Assembly: GCF_000613845.1 (NCBI RefSeq)
Contig: NZ_BAJT01000011.1
Location: 1-64,000, forward strand
Direction of reading: 5' to 3'
DNA from: Asaia astilbis JCM 15831
Lineage (GTDB): Bacteria > Pseudomonadota > Alphaproteobacteria > Acetobacterales > Acetobacteraceae
DNA: 64,000 nt
Below, piece after piece: positions 46,908 through 57,885 of this stretch; within the stretch, counting starts at the first letter, position 1; every line of letters begins with the position of its first letter. The translations under genes and the position numbers were made by a program. Below the pieces are notes generated by a model. It was given only the letters and a program-made list of their open reading frames with translations, had not been told where the DNA came from and searched no databases.

Positions 46908-47111
46908 TCAAGCCAGTCCGTAGGGGGCCCACTGCTTCACGGTCTTCGCATCCATGTCCGTCATGGTCTGCGGGCCGCGATTCGTGCGCTTCATTTTCTG
47001 CGGACGGTTGATGAGGCCGTGGCGCTTGTTGCCGGGACCGCACATCACCTTGCCGGTCGCGGTGATCTTGAACCGCTTCTTGACCGACGATTTGGTCTTC
47101 ATCTTGGGCAT
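46908..47111 (-). CDS. rpmI: 50S ribosomal protein L35
   Basis: 67 residues starting [20 protein letters not shown], with [17 protein letters not shown] and a C-terminal [16 protein letters not shown] is a few bases upstream of ATG 47111, which decides against the longer upstream frame. infC, often the gene before rpmI, is not here; the next gene is the divergent gcd. Confidence 0.96.
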
Positions 47112-47397
47112 TTCGTTCTCCTCTCGACTTATAAGATGGCACATCGCAAAGACTTGCGATCACCATCAAGCGGCCAGGCATGCCCTACCATCGCCTGGAC
47201 GCGCGTTCGATTGGGGGCACCTATAGGATATCTTTGCCCTGCACAACCTGTTTTAACGCGCCAAAGCATTTAGTTTGGGTTAGACAAGACCCGGATCAAC
47301 ATGTGGGACGTTCTTGACGCAGGCCCACATTTGCGCCTTTTTTCACGCGGTCTCTTTCGATAACGTTTTCGACCACGAACATCATATAGGACGACGC

Positions 47398-49817
47398 ATG
47401 AACACGGTTTCCCGGCCGCGGTTCTGGGCTGCCCTCACCGCCGTCATATTCGCCCTTTGTGGCTTATATCTGACAATCGGCGGTGTCTGGCTCCTGAGCT
47501 ACGGCGACACCCCTTATTATGCAGTCTGCGGTATTGCGCTTCTCGCCACCGCTTTCCTCGCCTGGAAAGGCGCCCGGCGGCTTTCTGGCTCTACACTCTG
47601 GTCATTCTGGGCTCGCTGGCCTGGGCGATTGGCGAAGTCGGTATCGATTTCTGGTCGCTTGTCCCTCGCGGTGACGTTGTCGTTATCCTGGGCATCTGGC
47701 TGCTTCTTCCTTTCGTCAGCCGTCAGATCACCACGAGCCGCATCGCGAAGCTCCCCCTCGTTGGCAGCGTTGCGCTCGCTCTCATCGTTGTGGTTGTGGC
47801 TTTCGTGCAGGATCCGGGCGATCAGGCTGGCAATCTGCCAACCGCCAAGATTGCCGCTGCCGGCAGCGACGCCGGGCAGATGCCTGACGGTGACTGGCAG
47901 GCCTATGGCCGCACGCAGTATGGCGACCGCTTCTCCCCGCTCACGCAGATCACTTCTGACAATGTCAGCAAGCTGAAGGTCGCGTGGACGATGCGCACAG
48001 GTGATTTCCAGGGACCGAACGATCCCGGTGAAGCCACCAACGAAGCCACCCCGCTTGCAGTCGACGGCACGCTTTATTTCTGCTCGCTGCATCAGAAGCT
48101 CTGGGCTGTCGATGGTGCAACCGGCAAGACGAAGTGGGTGTTCGACCCCCATCTTTACGTCAATCCGGGCTATCAGCATCTTACCTGCCGTGGCGTGACC
48201 TATCACAAGTCGGATGCCAGCGCCGTGACCTCCGATGGCACGCCTGCGCCAGACGAGTGCCATGAACGTCTGTTCCTGCCCGTCAATGACGGCCGTCTGT
48301 TCGCCGTTGACGCCAAGACCGGCAAGGCCTGCCCGAGCTTTGGCAAGAATGGTGAAATCGACCTGCGTACGCCGTTCATGCCGTACGATCATGCAGGTGG
48401 GTATGAGCCGACCTCACCGCCGGTTGTGACCGACAAGGTCGTGATCATTTCTGGCGCCGTGACCGACAACAACTCCACCAAGGAGCCGTCGGGCGTCACG
48501 CGTGCCTTCGATCTGTTCACGGGCAAGCTGGTCTGGGTGTTCGACCCGTCCAACCCTGATCCGAACGAAATGCCGGGTCCTGACCATAAATACGTCGCGA
48601 ACTCGCCCAACTCGTGGATTACCGCGTCTTACGACGCCAATCTTGGCCTGATCTACATCCCGACGGGCGTTCAGACACCTGACCAGTGGGGTGGAAACCG
48701 CACGGCAGATGCAGAGCGTTATGCTTCGGCAGTTCTCGCCCTGCACGCCGATACCGGCAAGCTGGCCTGGAGCTATCAGACCGTTCACCACGATCTGTGG
48801 GACATGGATCTGCCGGCACAGATGAGCCTGATCGATATCACGCAGAAGGACGGAACCGTCGTTCCTGCCATCTACGCACCGGCCAAGACGGGCAATGTGT
48901 TCGTTCTCGACCGTCGTGACGGCAAGCTGATCGTTCCTGCACCGGAGCTTCCGGTTCCCCAGGAGGTGGTCAAGGGCGATCACGTCACACCGACACAGCC
49001 TTTCTCCGACCTGACGCTGCGCCCCAAGGCGTTGCTCACCGGTAAGGATATGTGGGGTGGCTCGGTCTTCGATCAGCTGATCTGCCGCGTGGCGTTCCAT
49101 CAGCTCGACTACAAGGGCACGTTCACAGCGCCGTCCGAGCGTGGTTCGCTGATCTTCCCGGGCAATCTCGGTGTCTTCGAATGGGGCGGCCTCGCCGTCG
49201 ATCCGCAGCGCCAGATCGCAATCTCGAACCCGATCGGCCTGCCTTTCGTGTCGAGACTGGTTCCCCGTGGTCCCGGCAACCCGCTCTGGCCTGAAGAAGG
49301 CGCCCGTCGCGGTTCGGGGGGTGAGACCGGCCTGCAGCACAACTATGGCGCTCCTTACGCCATCATGCTCAGCCCGTTCCTGAACCCGATCACGACCAAG
49401 CTCGGTCTGCCGATCCCCTGCAAAAGCCCGCCCTGGGGCTACATGGCCGGTATCGATCTGCGGACGAACAAGGTTATCTGGAAGCATCGCAACGGTACCC
49501 TGCGCGACAGCCTCTATAACAGCTCGCTGCCGATCCAGCTTCCGCCGCTCAAGATCGGTGTCCCGAGCCTTGGTGGCCCTCTGACGACGGCTGGTAATGT
49601 CGCGTTCCTGACCTCGACGCTGGATTTCTACATCCGCGCCTATGACGTCACGACCGGCAAGACACTGTGGCAGGATCGCCTTCCTGCTGGTGGCCAGTCC
49701 ACCCCGATGACCTACTCTGCCAATGGCAAGCAGTACATCGTGACCTATGCGGGCGGTCATGGTTCCTTCGGGACCAAGATGGGCGATTACGTCATCGCCT
49801 ACGCCCTGCCGAACTGA
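47398..49817 (+). CDS. gcd: Membrane-bound PQQ-dependent glucose dehydrogenase (one frameshift)
   Basis: Oxidises glucose to gluconolactone in the periplasm and passes electrons to ubiquinone. About 806 residues. Five N-terminal helices are interrupted by a one-base loss near 47580, where GARR joins AFWLYTLVILGSLAW. The eight-bladed PQQ propeller follows, with DGDWQAYGRTQYGDRFSPL, HLTCRGVTYH, DECHERLFLPVNDGRLFAVD, HHDLWDMDLPAQ and GLQHNYG. ATG 47398 has AGGA six bases upstream. The 286-base gap to divergent rpmI holds the promoters. This enzyme is a hallmark of acetic acid bacteria. A terminator follows directly. Confidence 0.95.
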
Positions 49818-49838
49818 TCCCGATCAGCTCTGCAACGG

Positions 49839-49867
49839 AAAAACCCGCCTTACGGCGGGTTTTTTTG
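49839..49867 (+). terminator. Rho-independent terminator of gcd
   Basis: CCCGCC (49844-49849) pairs with GGCGGG (49854-49859) over a TTAC loop, with a five-A run before and seven T after. It lies 22 bases past the gcd stop. Confidence 0.9.
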
Positions 49868-50007
49868 TGTCTATGCCCGTTGTCGGAATGCAACCCTTAG
49901 GCATTCCGGCGGTTTTCTGAAAGCCGGAGTCCGGCACGGTATAGACCTTACGCTCCTGCACAATTGCCAGGGCGTTTTCATCTCTTCATCTCTGAGGAAT
50001 AAGAGCC

Positions 50008-50250
50008 ATGCTCCGCGGTTTTCTTGCCCTGACCCTTCTTCTTGGTGCCACGGCGGCGCCAGCCGCTTACGCCAAGTCCTGTCGCGATACGACAACCGGC
50101 AAGTTCACAAAATGTGAGAAGCCCAAGCCTGTGAGATGCCGCGACGAAAAAGGCAAGTTCACGAAGTGCAAGGCTGATGTCGCTGCAAAAGCAGAGAACA
50201 AGACAGCTCCAGCCGCAACACCGTCAGACGGCGCTCCCGGCAAGAACTGA
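50008..50250 (+). CDS. Small secreted PsiF-like repeat protein
   Basis: An 80-residue protein with a signal peptide (GFLALTLLLGATAAPAAYA) and two copies of a cysteine repeat, CRDTTTGKFTKC and CRDEKGKFTKC. Each copy could form a disulphide loop. An Ala/Pro-rich tail follows. The repeat resembles PsiF-type motifs, but I know no function. A perfect hairpin follows the gene. Confidence 0.65.
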   Translation: MLRGFLALTLLLGATAAPAAYAKSCRDTTTGKFTKCEKPKPVRCRDEKGKFTKCKADVAAKAENKTAPAATPSDGAPGKN

Positions 50251-50261
50251 GTGATAGATAT

Positions 50262-50290
50262 GATCTGACCCGGTAAAGTCGGGTCAGATC
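50262..50290. terminator. Hairpin between convergent genes
   Basis: GATCTGACCCG (50262-50272) pairs perfectly with CGGGTCAGATC (50280-50290) over a seven-base loop. It lies between the convergent PsiF-like and sufE genes. There is no T-run, so termination would be weak or rho-assisted. Confidence 0.6.
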
Positions 50291-50298
50291 ACACCATC

Positions 50299-50733
50299 TC
50301 AGGCGCGCGCGCGGGCACGGATAGCCTGCGCCATCGCCTCGACACCGTTGCCGCGATTGGTCGACAGCGCCTTGACCAGACCGAGTTCGTGCAAAAACCC
50401 CGGATCTGTGTTCTCGATCTCTGCCTTGCTTCGCCCTGAATAGACCCGCATCAAAAGAGCGACGAGGCCGTTGACGATCGTGGCATCCGACGCGCCCGCA
50501 AAGAAGAGGTTACCCTCTTCCTCATGGGCTTCCAGCCAGACCTGGCTCTGACATCCCGGCACACGATGGGCGTCGTTTTGCCATTTGGCGGGAAAGGATG
50601 GCAGGCTTCGTCCCATCTCGATGATGTACTCGTACCGATCCATCCAGTCATCGAACATGGCCAGCTCGTCACTGATCGCTGCAATCGCCTCTGAGGCCGA
50701 TGCGTCGACCGGCTGTACCCACGGGCCGCTCAC
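50299..50733 (-). CDS. sufE: SufE family sulfur-acceptor protein
   Basis: 144 residues. It accepts sulfur from cysteine desulfurase for Fe-S cluster assembly; the acceptor cysteine is in [28 protein letters not shown] at the N-terminus is typical of the family. Start GTG 50733 overlaps the hslU stop (GTGA). No suf operon is in the window. Confidence 0.92.
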   Translation of the reverse strand: MSGPWVQPVDASASEAIAAISDELAMFDDWMDRYEYIIEMGRSLPSFPAKWQNDAHRVPGCQSQVWLEAHEEEGNLFFAGASDATIVNGLVALLMRVYSGRSKAEIENTDPGFLHELGLVKALSTNRGNGVEAMAQAIRARARA

Positions 50734-52049
50734 AGGATGAACCTGCTGAGGTCGCCCTTGTTGGCCAGGGGCGCGACACGCTCCTGGACATCCTGAGCGG
50801 TCACCGTGATCGTCTCCCCCCCTCGGTCGGACGCACGGAACGAGATTTCCTCAAGCAGACGCTCCAGAACCGTTGCCAGCCGGCGGGCGCCGATATTCTC
50901 CACCCGTTCGTTGATGTCCGATGCCAGCTCTGCCAGCGCGTCGACCGCACTATCCTCGAAAATGAGCGTGACGTTTTCGGTGCCGAGCAACGAGACATAT
51001 TGCTTCAGCAGGGAGTGCTCAGGCTCGAGCAGAATGCGCTTGAGATCGTCCCGGTTCAAACCGGCAAGTTCGACACGGATCGGCAAACGTCCCTGCAGTT
51101 CGGGCAGCAGATCCGATGGCTTGGCCAGATGAAACGCGCCAGAGGCGATAAAGAGGATATGATCCGTCTTGATCGGTCCATATTTTGTCGTGACCGTCGT
51201 GCCCTCGATCAGGGGCAGCAGGTCGCGCTGAACGCCTTCACGGGATATGTCTCCCCCGCGGCTCCCGCCCTCACCGGAACGCGCGCAAACCTTGTCGATT
51301 TCGTCGAGAAAGACGATTCCGTGATCCTGCGTGTGACGCACCGCGTCCTGAGTCAGGGCATCGTTATCGACGAGCCGGTCGGCCTCCTCCCGGATCAGCA
51401 ACTGACGCGCCGTCGCGATGCTGAGACGACGACGCTGCGGCGACTTGTTCATGAGATTCTTCATCAGATCGCCGAAAGCTGCCGCATTCATCACGGTGCC
51501 CCCTGCGAGATCGGGCATCTCGCCCTGTGGACCGCCTTCACGCCCCACCTGAATCTCGATTTCCTTTTCTTCGAGCTCGCCATTGCGAAGCATCTGGCGA
51601 AATTTGGTCTTGGTATCGGCAGAGGCTGACTCACCGACCAGCGCGTCCACCAGACGGGCTTCGGCGGCGAGTTCAGCCTTGGCATTCACGTCCTTGCGAC
51701 GGGCCTCGCGCAGCATCGTCAGCGAGACCTCCACGAGATCGCGCACGATCGATTCCACATCGCGGCCGACATAACCAACTTCGGTGAACTTCGTCGCCTC
51801 GACCTTAAGGAAGGGAGATTGAGCCAGACGGGCCAGCCGACGCGCGATTTCGGTCTTGCCGCACCCTGTCGGGCCGATCATGAGAATGTTCTTGGGCACC
51901 ACTTCCTCACGCAGCCCCTCTGGGAGCTGCGCGCGGCGCCAACGATTACGCATGGCGATCGCCACGGCACGCTTGGCTTCGTTCTGACCGATGATGAAGC
52001 GATCGAGTTCGGAGACGATCTCACGCGGAGAATAATTGGGAATTTCCAT
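50730..52049 (-). CDS. hslU: ATP-dependent protease ATPase subunit HslU
   Basis: AAA+ unfoldase of the HslVU protease, 439 residues. It has the N-terminal [20 protein letters not shown], Walker [16 protein letters not shown] and [16 protein letters not shown]. The I domain is followed by Walker [12 protein letters not shown], and the C-terminal SRFIL plugs into HslV. Frame intact. The start overlaps the hslV stop (TGATG). Confidence 0.96.
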   Translation of the reverse strand: MEIPNYSPREIVSELDRFIIGQNEAKRAVAIAMRNRWRRAQLPEGLREEVVPKNILMIGPTGCGKTEIARRLARLAQSPFLKVEATKFTEVGYVGRDVESIVRDLVEVSLTMLREARRKDVNAKAELAAEARLVDALVGESASADTKTKFRQMLRNGELEEKEIEIQVGREGGPQGEMPDLAGGTVMNAAAFGDLMKNLMNKSPQRRRLSIATARQLLIREEADRLVDNDALTQDAVRHTQDHGIVFLDEIDKVCARSGEGGSRGGDISREGVQRDLLPLIEGTTVTTKYGPIKTDHILFIASGAFHLAKPSDLLPELQGRLPIRVELAGLNRDDLKRILLEPEHSLLKQYVSLLGTENVTLIFEDSAVDALAELASDINERVENIGARRLATVLERLLEEISFRASDRGGETITVTAQDVQERVAPLANKGDLSRFIL

Positions 52050-52629
52050 CAGAGTGCCTCCCCTCCGAGCACTTCGACCCGGACAGAATGGTTCGTGTAA
52101 ACGCAGATATCACCGGCAATCTTCATCGCTTTGCGGGCCACATCTTCCGCCGTCATGCCGTCAACATCGATCAGGGCCCGCGCCGCTGAGAGCGCATAAT
52201 TGCCTCCCGATCCGATCGCGATGATCCCGTCTTCGGGCTCCAGCACATCGCCATTGCCCGTAAGGGTGAAGGAGCGCTGGCCATCCGCCACTGCCATCAT
52301 CGCCTCGAGCGACGCAGATAGCGATCCGTCCGCCAGTCCTTGGCAAGATCGACGCAGGCGCGCTCCAGCTGATCCGGATAGCGCTCCAGCTTGGCCTCAA
52401 GCCGTTCGAGCAGCGTAAACGCATCGGCGGTCGCGCCCGCAAATCCAGCGAGGATGGAGTTCTTGGGGCCGATACGACGCACCTTGCGCGCATTACCTTT
52501 GATGACCGTCTGGCCAAGTGTCACCTGCCCATCACCGGCCATGGCCACCTGACCATCGCGACGAACGCAAAGGATGGTAGTGCCATGCCAGCCGACAGGA
52601 TCATGGGGGGAAGAAGAACTTATCTGCAT
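52049..52629 (-). CDS. hslV: ATP-dependent protease peptidase subunit HslV (one frameshift)
   Basis: Threonine peptidase of HslVU, about 193 residues. The mature N-terminal Thr is in [39 protein letters not shown] and [14 protein letters not shown] follow. Near 52311 one base is lost between DRYLRR and [16 protein letters not shown]. The C-terminus has [19 protein letters not shown]. The start lies ten bases inside the end of the hybrid kinase gene, so the three genes may be co-transcribed. Confidence 0.93.
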
Positions 52630-54684
52630 AGCTGTTCACATAAGCGGTGCGCGCAGGCTGACAAGTCCGGATCGGGCGCTTCGCATCGCTTTGATGTCCT
52701 CGACCACACTCCTCGCCTTCCCTCGTTGCCGACTGCGCCATCGCTCCGGACAAAGGCCCAATCAGTCTTTCGACGCATGGTGCGGGTAATTGCGTCACGC
52801 AGATCCTGCGGCGTGAACGGCTTACCGAGCACAAAAGCCTGGGCTGGAAGGTTTTCCGGGTCCGCATAACCACTGACATAGAGTACCGGCAGTGCCGGAT
52901 AGCGCTCAGCGAGAATCTGCCCGCATTCGCGTCCCCCCATCACCGGCATCAGCAGATCGAGGACCACAAGATCGAACTGCTCCCCCTTATCGAGATGGAT
53001 AATCACATCCGAGCCATCCGGGACACTGGAGACCTGATGCCCGTCCTGAGTCAGAAACTGCTCTGTGACCAGTCGAACCCCAGCTTCGTCATCAGCCAGC
53101 AGAATGCGTAGCGGCCTGAAACTGCCCTCTCCGGACAGGTCGGATGTCTCTTCTTCCTCAGGCTCAGCCGCGCAAAGAGGCAGAATGACAGTCATGTTCG
53201 TGCCCTGGCCCGGCACGGATTTGACGCGAATATCGCCGCCACTCCGCTGAAGAAATCCATAGATCGTCGACAGGCCCAGCCCGGTCCCGCTTCCAAGACC
53301 CTTGGTCGTGAAAAAAGGTTCGAAGATACGCCTGATGATTTCCGGCGGCATACCGCAGCCCTGATCCTCGACCGTCAGGCTCACACAGGGGGCTCCGGTA
53401 GCATCTTGATCATTTGCCAGGCGGATACTGATAATCCCACCATCAGGCATCGCATCACGCGCATTGATGCAAAGATTGAGCAGAGCCATTTCAAGCTGAC
53501 CCGGATCGCTCAGCACGCAAGGGACGACCAGATCCTGAGGTACGGCAGAGAGGTCCAGCGCACATCGCCCTGTCTCTCCACGCAGATCGCTGGCTCTGCT
53601 GAGACTTTGCACGATCAGATCCCGCATGCTCCAAACCAGATCGACCAGGTTCACGGAGCGTAACGCCACAGGCTTGGGCCTGCCGAATTCGAGCAGCCGC
53701 CGGGTGAGCACCGTGCCTCTCCGCGCGGAATCCAGCGCGTTGTCGAACAGTTTGGTCACCATCGGAGCATCTGAAGGACTCAGATCCTGCAGCAGCTCGA
53801 GAGAGCCCAGCATGGCCGTTAACAGATTATTGAAATCGTGAGCAATGCCGCCAGCCAGTGTGCCAAGCGCATGCATCTTGTCGTCCTGACGCAGACGCTC
53901 TTCCATGGCGAGACGCTCGGTGACATCCCGGCCAAGGTTGAATTGCCATCTCTCCTCGCTCGGACAGGGCACACCCGCTGCGTTCCGTGGCCAAGGGAGG
54001 GTCTGACGTGTGATCTCGTACCAGCGCACGCCGCGATCCGTCACTTCAGAGACGAGCCTTACGAGATTACCGCGCTCCCTTGTCTCCTCGCGCATCGCCG
54101 TGATTTCAGGACGCAGAGACTCACTGAACAGCATCTCCTCCGTGAGATCCTCTTTTGCATCGAGAGCAGGATCCACATCGAAATTGTGCCGCAATACCGT
54201 GCCGTCCGCTGTGGTGAAGACACCATCCATCGGCACCGATTCCATGGCACCATGCAACAGAACGCGCTCTGTCATCAGCGCGCGCTCGAGCCGATGATGA
54301 GCAGACACCTCGCGCACCATGGCCCGCAGCGTCCGACTCCCAAGGCTTGTGGGCGTAAAACTGAATACGGCCCTGGTTGAGGGCAGCCACGACCGCAGCG
54401 AGATCGGCGTAACCTGTCAGAAGAATACCGCGCGCATCGGAAAACTCGCGTGCTTTGCTGAGAAGCACGTCGCCTGTCATGTTCGGCATACGCTGGTCAG
54501 AGACGATCACCGCGATATCGGGAGATTTTTTCAGATACGCCAACGCTTCGAGCGGGTCGGTGCAGGAGAGGATATCGAACTCGTCTTCAAGCAGGTCGGT
54601 CAAGGCAACGAGAATTTCTGCCTCATCGTCAACAAGCAAGATACGGCTACGACCGTAAGGAACAGACATTTCGGTTCGTCTCAT
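52620..54684 (-). CDS. Hybrid sensor kinase REC-PAS-HisKA-HATPase-REC (one frameshift)
   Basis: About 688 residues. An N-terminal receiver ([17 protein letters not shown], phospho-Asp in [19 protein letters not shown]) is followed by a PAS-like region. The kinase core has [19 protein letters not shown] and [19 protein letters not shown], and a C-terminal receiver has [10 protein letters not shown] and [10 protein letters not shown]. The frame changes near 54335 between KPWES and [10 protein letters not shown]; a lost CG pair would explain it. Start ATG 54684 overlaps the upstream kinase stop (ATGA). No membrane segments, so it is a cytoplasmic integrator, probably partnering the kinase encoded before it. 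Confidence 0.85.
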
Positions 54685-56552
54685 GCGCTGCGTCCTATCG
54701 TAACCGGTCCTGTCGGCGTCAAGCGGACAGGCACTGAAAGCGTGAAGCACGCCCCCACTCCATGACCGCCACTGAGATTGGCATCTTCGATATCGATCGA
54801 GCCACCATGAGCTTCGATCACGCCATAAGCGATGGCAAGTCCCAAGCCTGTGCCTGTTCCTACCGGCTTGGTCGTAAAGAAAGGCTCAAAAACGCGAGCT
54901 CGCAATGCGGGAGGCACTCCGGGGCCGTCATCAGAAACGCTGATGACATATTGCGCGCCTTGCTCGTTCTGCTCCAGGACAGTCTCGATGACGATCTTCC
55001 CATCATAGATCCCGGGCTCACCTCCCTCGGCAGCCGCACGCGAGCGAATGGCATCAGCCGCATTGCTGACAATGTTCATGACCACCTGATGCAGCAAGGC
55101 CGGCTGACAGACGAGCATTCGCGGCGCGGCCAGACGGCGCTCGACCTCAATCTCACGGCCGAATTTATGGGCCAGAAGCGCCAGGGCGGTATCGATTGCC
55201 TCGATCACATCCGTGTCCTGAAAGGCACTCTCATCGAGGCGTGAGAACCTGCGCAGGCTCAGAACGAGATTTTGTATGCGCTGCAATCCCAGACGCATGG
55301 CGCCGATCCGGTTCGAGCATTTCTCGAGCAGAGTGAGTTGCTCGGGCTTCAAAGAACTGTCGCAGTCGACCAGCTTTTGCAGCGCACGCGCAATCGTCTC
55401 CTCATGCGCCAGTGTGAAAGCCAGAGGATTATTGATCTCATGGGCGATGCCAGCAACCAGCTCACCGAGAGAGGCCATTTTGGCGGTTTGCACGAGCTTC
55501 GCCTGCGTTTCGATCAGGCGGGCATTCGCATCGGCGAGTTCCGCATTGGCATGAGCGAGAGCTTCCGCCATCGCGGCTTTGGCAGCAATGGCTCGGGCTT
55601 CGCTCTGCGCCGTCTGCAGGGCGACTTCACGCACCTGCCGCTTGATTTCCAGCTGCCGGATCTCATCCTGCGCCAGCTTGCGGCGCACCAGAACACGGAT
55701 TCGCAGGGCGAGCACATCCGGAGCAATATCGCTCGGTACCAGATCGTCCAGCCCGGCATCGAACAGATCGGCAGCGGAATGCCGGCGAAACCGATCGGCC
55801 GCGACGATTCCGAGAATACGAAACGACGTGCCTCCCGCCTCGAGCACATCCTGTCGCCGCGCATCGAGACGACGGCAGAAATTGACACCGTCGAGCAGAC
55901 GAGAGGTCAGATCGAGGACGAGGCAGTCAGGCCCCTCTTCCCCGCCAAGCCAGGCGCCGTTCACCAGCTCGCTCGAGGCTGTCACCGTGGTTACGGTATG
56001 CCCGTCACGCCAGAGCAGCTCGCCTAATGAGGCACCCGACGCATCGCGCTCCCAACTGGCGTTTTCTCCTCCTGCGGCCTCGTGCTCTTCCGTCCTGGGA
56101 GAGGTCACGATCACAATGCGTGCCCGCCTGAAGCGACCGGCCTCTTCTGCCTGCAGAAAATCCGAGCCCTCCCGCAAAAGCGCCCTGATCCTCAGAACGA
56201 GTAGATCGGGATGGGCAGATTTCGAGATATAGGCGTCTGCCCCGCTTTCCAGCCCCTCGCGTTCCAGACCGGGACCGATATCCTCGGTCAACATCAGGAT
56301 CGGAATCGAGCGGGTCTGGGCATTCATGCGGAATTGCCGGGCCATCTGCCCACCATTCATGCCCGGCAGGTGATAATCGGACACGACGAGATCGGGCAGG
56401 TTATCATCGAGGCAGGAGAGGGCCTCCTCACCGCTAGCGACACGGCGCACTGTAAAACCGGCCGTATCCAGGAGCGCGACGAGCGCCTTGGCCTGGGTGT
56501 CGGATTCCTCAACGACGAGGATGAAGGGAAGCGGAGTGTCGGCAATAGTCAT
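54681..56552 (-). CDS. Sensor kinase with two N-terminal receiver domains
   Basis: A 623-residue cytoplasmic kinase. The first receiver has LVVEESDTQAKALVALL and a phospho-Asp in LVVSDYHLPGMNGG. A second receiver-like domain (IVIVTSPRTEEH, CLVLDLTSRLLDG) has lost its acidic pocket. A coiled coil (about 335-400) leads to HisKA with ELVAGIAHEINNPLAF and a HATPase domain with NIVSNAADAIRS and GTGTGLGLAIAYGVIEAHGG. ATG 56552 is the best start, since the upstream frame is not protein-like. It is co-translated with the hybrid kinase; the pair may form one phosphorelay. Confidence 0.86.
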   Translation of the reverse strand: MTIADTPLPFILVVEESDTQAKALVALLDTAGFTVRRVASGEEALSCLDDNLPDLVVSDYHLPGMNGGQMARQFRMNAQTRSIPILMLTEDIGPGLEREGLESGADAYISKSAHPDLLVLRIRALLREGSDFLQAEEAGRFRRARIVIVTSPRTEEHEAAGGENASWERDASGASLGELLWRDGHTVTTVTASSELVNGAWLGGEEGPDCLVLDLTSRLLDGVNFCRRLDARRQDVLEAGGTSFRILGIVAADRFRRHSAADLFDAGLDDLVPSDIAPDVLALRIRVLVRRKLAQDEIRQLEIKRQVREVALQTAQSEARAIAAKAAMAEALAHANAELADANARLIETQAKLVQTAKMASLGELVAGIAHEINNPLAFTLAHEETIARALQKLVDCDSSLKPEQLTLLEKCSNRIGAMRLGLQRIQNLVLSLRRFSRLDESAFQDTDVIEAIDTALALLAHKFGREIEVERRLAAPRMLVCQPALLHQVVMNIVSNAADAIRSRAAAEGGEPGIYDGKIVIETVLEQNEQGAQYVISVSDDGPGVPPALRARVFEPFFTTKPVGTGTGLGLAIAYGVIEAHGGSIDIEDANLSGGHGVGACFTLSVPVRLTPTGPVTIGRSA

Positions 56553-56750
56553 GGGGTGTAGGGGTCCATAATGCACGCGTCGTCTGGGGACGATAAAAAC
56601 TGACGGTCTCAAATGGATGAATATCAAGGCGGCAACGCGGCAATCATTGCATTTCGTCGCGCCCGCAGCTACCTCAACCACAGACAATGTGGCCAGTCTG
56701 GACTGGACGCCTATTCATACGTACCCGTTACGACAAGCTGAAAGCGCCCC

Positions 56751-57164
56751 ATGGAAGCTCCCTCCCGCCCTTCCCTGTCACGTATGGCTCAGGCGAGCGA
56801 AGACCGTGCTCCGCGGCGTCATTCATCAGGACTCGGCTTCATCCGGACAACGTTCTGGGCAGTCTGCTACTTCGCTTTCTATTTTGCGCAGCAGGTTGCC
56901 GAGGTGCTTGCCCCGCTTTGCCTCGTCATCGGCATCGGCTGGATGGCCCTGCCGCACGCGCTCTCCTCCATCACCACCAGCAATGCCTCAGCAGATATCC
57001 AGGCGCAGGATGTCATGAACCATGTCGTGGGCAGCATCCCGACGCATCTGACCATCGGTCACCAGGTCATGACCCCGGGCGTGCTGATCTTTGACGGCTT
57101 TCTGCTGATGGCCATCGCAGCGCTCGGCGCGACAATTTCTGCGGTAGCTGCCCGCAATATGTGA
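56751..57164 (+). CDS. Small membrane protein upstream of ftsE
   Basis: A 137-residue protein with a basic N-terminus and two hydrophobic stretches (WAVCYFAFYFAQQVAEVLAPLCLVIGIGW and MTPGVLIFDGFLLMAIAALGA). I recognise no family. ATG 56751 or ATG 56784 could start it; neither has a strong ribosome site. It ends 17 bases before ftsE and may be co-transcribed with ftsEX. Confidence 0.55.
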   Translation: MEAPSRPSLSRMAQASEDRAPRRHSSGLGFIRTTFWAVCYFAFYFAQQVAEVLAPLCLVIGIGWMALPHALSSITTSNASADIQAQDVMNHVVGSIPTHLTIGHQVMTPGVLIFDGFLLMAIAALGATISAVAARNM

Positions 57165-57181
57165 TCCCCGTCTGGGCATCC

Positions 57182-57885
57182 ATGATCCGGTTTCGCAAGG
57201 TCAGTCATCGTCATAGCAGGAACCGCAAGGCTCTCGAACGCCCGGTTCTAGATAAGATCGACCTGACGATCCCCCAGGGCGCCTTCTACTGGCTGACAGG
57301 ACCTTCGGGGGCGGGGAAATCGACCTCTTGAGCCTGATGCATCTGGAAGTGCTGCCGGATGAGGGACAGGTCGAGATCCTGGGCGTCGATGTCGCCTCGG
57401 CAAAACGCCGCCAGCGGTCGCTGCTCAGACAAAGAATCGGGTTCATCCCCCAGGATCTGCGCCTTTTATCCGAACTGGATGTCTTCGATAACATTGCGCT
57501 GCCTCCCCGCCTCTCAGGCACGGGAGCAGAGACGATCGATCTTGAAATCAGGTCCATTCTTGAATGGCTGGGCCTCAGCCACAAGAAACACGCGCGTCCC
57601 GAAGAGCTGTCTGGAGGGGAGCGACAGCGCGTGGCAATCGCACGGGCACTCGTGATGCGACCTGCCCTTCTCCTCGCCGACGAGCCCACTAATGCCCTGG
57701 CTGAACGGCAGGGCTGGCAGCTCGTCGACGCCTTGCAGGCGCTCAGCCGCGCAGGAACGACCGTGATCGTTGCCACCCATAATGAGGCTCTGATGAGAGC
57801 GGCGCCCTACCCCGCGATTGCCCTCGAAAACGGGCGCCTAACGGTCGTTGCTCCCGCCGCGCAGGGAGAAGGAGAGACGCAATGA
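57182..57885 (+). CDS. ftsE: Cell division ATP-binding protein FtsE (one frameshift)
   Basis: ABC ATPase controlling septal peptidoglycan hydrolases with FtsX, about 234 residues. Walker A GPSGAGKST occurs near residue 44; right after it one C is missing (near 57329), and the other frame continues LMHLEVLPDEGQVEILG. Q-loop GFIPQDLRLL, signature LSGGERQRVAIARAL, Walker B ALLLADEPTNAL and switch ATHNEAL are all present. It overlaps ftsX by ATGA. Confidence 0.92.

Noticed and set aside
48414-49760. Long open frame (448 codons) on the minus strand opposite gcd
   Set aside because: It is the mirror of a confident gcd gene in GC-rich DNA, has no family features and is rich in Arg/His as antisense frames are.
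57182-57885. Programmed frameshifting in ftsE and other genes
   Set aside because: No slippery heptamer with downstream structure is visible at the sites, and about 20 unrelated genes are affected, so sequence error is simpler.
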